A stretch of 17,441 bases of DNA from Ferroglobus sp. (GTDB lineage Archaea > Halobacteriota > Archaeoglobi > Archaeoglobales > Archaeoglobaceae), in contig WAJX01000243.1 of the NCBI GenBank assembly GCA_015523665.1, positions 1 through 17,441 of the forward strand. Reading direction: 5' to 3'. The notes under the pieces are model-generated. The model was not told the DNA's origin. It made no database searches and saw nothing but the letters and a program-made list of their open reading frames with translations. Each line of letters opens with the position of its first letter. Within the stretch, counting starts at the first letter, position 1. The position numbers and the translations under genes were made by a program. This document shows, one piece after another, positions 15,006 to 17,441 of the stretch.

Positions 15006-17441
15006 GATATATAAAAGTGCTTTTTGTTGTGATAACAGCTCTGCTGATGTGTACAAATTCTTTAGCTGTTCCAGCGGGACCATTTGTCCACAAACTAAAA
15101 AATGCGGATGGTAGTACTTTTCAGGCAAGGTTAGTCGGGGATGAATGGATCAGCTGGTATGAAACGCTTGATGGATATACAATAGTCTTTAATGACAGCA
15201 GTGGTAATTGGGAGTATGCTACACTCAAAAATGGTAAGCTTGCACCATCTGGCATAATTGTAGGTAAAAGCTCCCCTCCAAAGTTTTCAAAAGGAATAAA
15301 GCCAAAAATGTCTAAATCACTCATCACAGCGAGATTTGTAGTTAGTTTGATGAATTCAGGCAGAATATCAAAAGCGCCTATAAATGGGACATTCAATGTG
15401 CCAGTAATCTTAATTAATTACACAGACAAATCTAGCATATACACACCGACTGATTTTTACAACCTCTTACTCAACCATTCTAATCATAAGAGTATGGCAT
15501 CTTATTACGATGAGGTATCATATGGAAACCTTTACATCACAGGGGTTGTGGATGGTTGGTATACAGCTAATAACACGAGATGTTATTATGGTTACAATGG
15601 TGGATATGGACTTCAAAAGTCTGCTGAACTGGTTCTTGAGGCTGTGAAAAAAGCGGATCCATATATTGACTTTAGACAGTTTGACAACGATGGGGATGGC
15701 TACGTAGATGTTGTTGTGGTAATCCATGCTGGTAATGGGACTGAAGCGAGTGGAGATGATTGTGATATATGGTCACATAGGTCATCTCTTGCATACTTCC
15801 TTGGAAGTGCATATCTAACTAATGATGGTGTATACATCAACGATTACACAATCCAACCAGAAACTCAACCACTTAATAGTGGCACAATTATATCAACGGT
15901 TGGTGTCTTCGCTCATGAGTTTGGACATGCTCTTGGATTACCAGATCTTTACGATAGAGATTATTCATCGTATGGTATTGGAGACTGGGATTTAATGGCA
16001 TCAGGAAGTTGGAATGGGATAGTATATCCTGGAGATACTCCAGCTCACATCTCTGCATGGTGTAAATGGTTTTTAGGATGGCTTAACCCAGTAAACATTT
16101 CAACACCAAGAGATGTGGCAATATATAACGTTGAAGAGAATCCTGTAGCTTACAAAATTCTTAACAATCCAAATGGTCCATGGGATTGGGATAGGTTTGG
16201 TAATGGAGTTGGAGAATACTTCCTTGTAGAGAATAGGTATAAGACTGGTTTTGATGCTGCTCTACCTGGAGAAGGTTTACTCATCTGGCATATTGATGAA
16301 AGCGTAACTTCAAATGATGATGAAACTCACAAGTTCATTGATCTTGAGGAGGCAGATGGTAGAAACGACCTCGATTACGGAATTAATTATGGTGATGCAA
16401 GTGATCCATGGTATAATAACACTATTGGCTTTACTGAATTCTCAAATCCCAATAGCAATTTCTACAATGGATCGCCGAGTTATGTGAGAATCACTAATAT
16501 AAGTATGCCTGGTCCAATAATGAACGCTACAATAGGCGTATATCATGTTAGAGAGTATAATGTAACTGGGTATGTCTCCTATTCAGGAAACAAGACTGGA
16601 GATATTGTTGTGGCAGCTTATACACAACCACTCTCATCAGGATCTCCTCCGTTGAGATATGTTGTGATTAGTAACCCAGGCAAGTTTAATCTAATCCTAC
16701 CTAATGGAACATACTACATCTATGCCAATCTTGACATTTATCCGAATGGAAAGTATGATATTGGAGAACCTGCTGGAGTAGCGATGAATAGAAGCATATA
16801 TGACATTCCCGACCAAATAATTGTTTCTGGTAGTGATGTTGTGAATGTTAATATTACAATAATGGAATACTCTGTTAACTATGTTATGAATTGCACTGAC
16901 ATATTTCTGCCTGGAAAATACGTTCTCGCTAACAATATAACGACTAATTCGATGTTCTGTATAAGTATAATGGCAAACGATGTCATTTTCGATGGAAACG
17001 GATACAATATTGAAGGAAATAATGGATTTATTGGGATTTTGGTGATGAATAGTAATAATAGTATTTACTGGATCGATCCGGATCTAAGAATAGAGAATGT
17101 TACAGTAGAGAATTTATCTATCAGCGGATGGAAATACGCTATTGTGGGTATCGCTTCGGATATGCTTGAGATTAAATCGAACAATTTGAATAATAACACG
17201 TTTGGAATACTTCTACTATTTGCGGATAACTCAAAAGTGGACTGGAACATTGTAACAAATAACATAACATATCTGTATTCATATCCATACGCTTCAAAAA
17301 ATTCATCTCTCAAAAATGGGGAAATGGATGATACGAAAGCTTTAATTGAGTTAACACAAAAAATCTTAAAAAACGACTCTTTTGACAATTACAACTATAT
17401 ACATTCGGTTATTGGTAAATTACCTTGTATATTAGGTATTA
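15002..17441 (+). CDS. Secreted M6-family metalloprotease with beta-helix tail (3' partial)
   Basis: At least 813 residues, open at the window end. A signal peptide (RYIKVLFVVITALLMCTNSLA) is followed by the M6 propeptide-like block: DGSTFQARLVGDEWISWYETLDGYTI, then LKNGKLAPSG. The catalytic domain has the Ca-binding-like DNDGDGYVD near 228-236, VVVIHAGNG, and the zinc motif HEFGHALGLPD: His305, Glu306, His309 and Asp315. The Met-turn DLMASGSWN has Met332. All catalytic residues are present. From about 520 a transthyretin-like beta domain (NVTGYVSYSG, PNGTYYIYAN) follows. From about 627, PGKYVLANNI and DVIFDGNGYNIEG begin a right-handed beta-helix of the NosD/PbH1 type found in archaeal surface proteins. 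N-glycosylation sequons are many. Start TTG 15002 rests on the GGAGGTG site and overlaps the lipoprotein stop. The enzyme probably digests extracellular protein for peptide uptake or remodels the cell surface; substrate is unknown. Confidence 0.93.
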   Translation, partial: MRYIKVLFVVITALLMCTNSLAVPAGPFVHKLKNADGSTFQARLVGDEWISWYETLDGYTIVFNDSSGNWEYATLKNGKLAPSGIIVGKSSPPKFSKGIKPKMSKSLITARFVVSLMNSGRISKAPINGTFNVPVILINYTDKSSIYTPTDFYNLLLNHSNHKSMASYYDEVSYGNLYITGVVDGWYTANNTRCYYGYNGGYGLQKSAELVLEAVKKADPYIDFRQFDNDGDGYVDVVVVIHAGNGTEASGDDCDIWSHRSSLAYFLGSAYLTNDGVYINDYTIQPETQPLNSGTIISTVGVFAHEFGHALGLPDLYDRDYSSYGIGDWDLMASGSWNGIVYPGDTPAHISAWCKWFLGWLNPVNISTPRDVAIYNVEENPVAYKILNNPNGPWDWDRFGNGVGEYFLVENRYKTGFDAALPGEGLLIWHIDESVTSNDDETHKFIDLEEADGRNDLDYGINYGDASDPWYNNTIGFTEFSNPNSNFYNGSPSYVRITNISMPGPIMNATIGVYHVREYNVTGYVSYSGNKTGDIVVAAYTQPLSSGSPPLRYVVISNPGKFNLILPNGTYYIYANLDIYPNGKYDIGEPAGVAMNRSIYDIPDQIIVSGSDVVNVNITIMEYSVNYVMNCTDIFLPGKYVLANNITTNSMFCISIMANDVIFDGNGYNIEGNNGFIGILVMNSNNSIYWIDPDLRIENVTVENLSISGWKYAIVGIASDMLEIKSNNLNNNTFGILLLFADNSKVDWNIVTNNITYLYSYPYASKNSSLKNGEMDDTKALIELTQKILKNDSFDNYNYIHSVIGKLPCILGI

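Noticed and set aside
15006..17441. Possible pseudogene or empty region after the lipoprotein gene
   Set aside because: The frame from TTG 15002 stays open without a stop to the window end, with intact M6 motifs. It is simply cut by the window edge.

Overview
The window looks like part of a low-GC, probably thermophilic euryarchaeal chromosome. Archaeal markers are a group II chaperonin (thermosome), a RecJ/GAN-type DHH nuclease, an archaeal Dph2, TrmB-type regulation, TATA-like boxes about 25 nt before start codons (some apparently leaderless), GGTGA-type ribosome binding sites and U-rich terminators. From memory, the SerA C-terminus and the thermosome N-terminus resemble Archaeoglobus proteins more than Methanococcales ones, although the spacers are as A/T-rich as in Methanococcales. 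This placement is an unverified inference.

Layout: (1) 13-3436, plus strand: thermosome, DHH nuclease and a small winged-helix protein, separated by T-rich terminator/promoter spacers. (2) 3437-3619: an almost pure A/T convergent spacer. (3) 3620-8388: a TrmB-like regulator (minus) divergent from a two-gene plus-strand unit, a membrane-anchored COG1361-like exported protein and an RND/MMPL (HAE3-like) transporter. An 8-2-8 palindrome lies in the 64-bp divergent promoter. (4) 8425-12492: serA (minus) divergent from ppsA (plus); the shared control region holds a perfect 13-bp tandem repeat. PEP synthase opens gluconeogenesis from pyruvate and SerA draws 3-phosphoglycerate from the same path into serine, so shared control is plausible. 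(5) 12606-14169: hpt overlapping dph2, preceded by a GATA-phased repeat tract. (6) 14170-14477: A/T-rich spacer with strong palindromes. (7) 14478-17441: a small predicted lipoprotein translationally coupled to a large secreted M6 metalloprotease with a C-terminal beta-helix-like region, which runs off the window.

Housekeeping genes fill most of the window. The two places where something less described may lie are the TrmB / COG1361 / RND export cassette with its palindrome, and the lipoprotein / M6 protease pair, both cell-surface systems. I saw no tRNA, rRNA, CRISPR array or insertion sequence.
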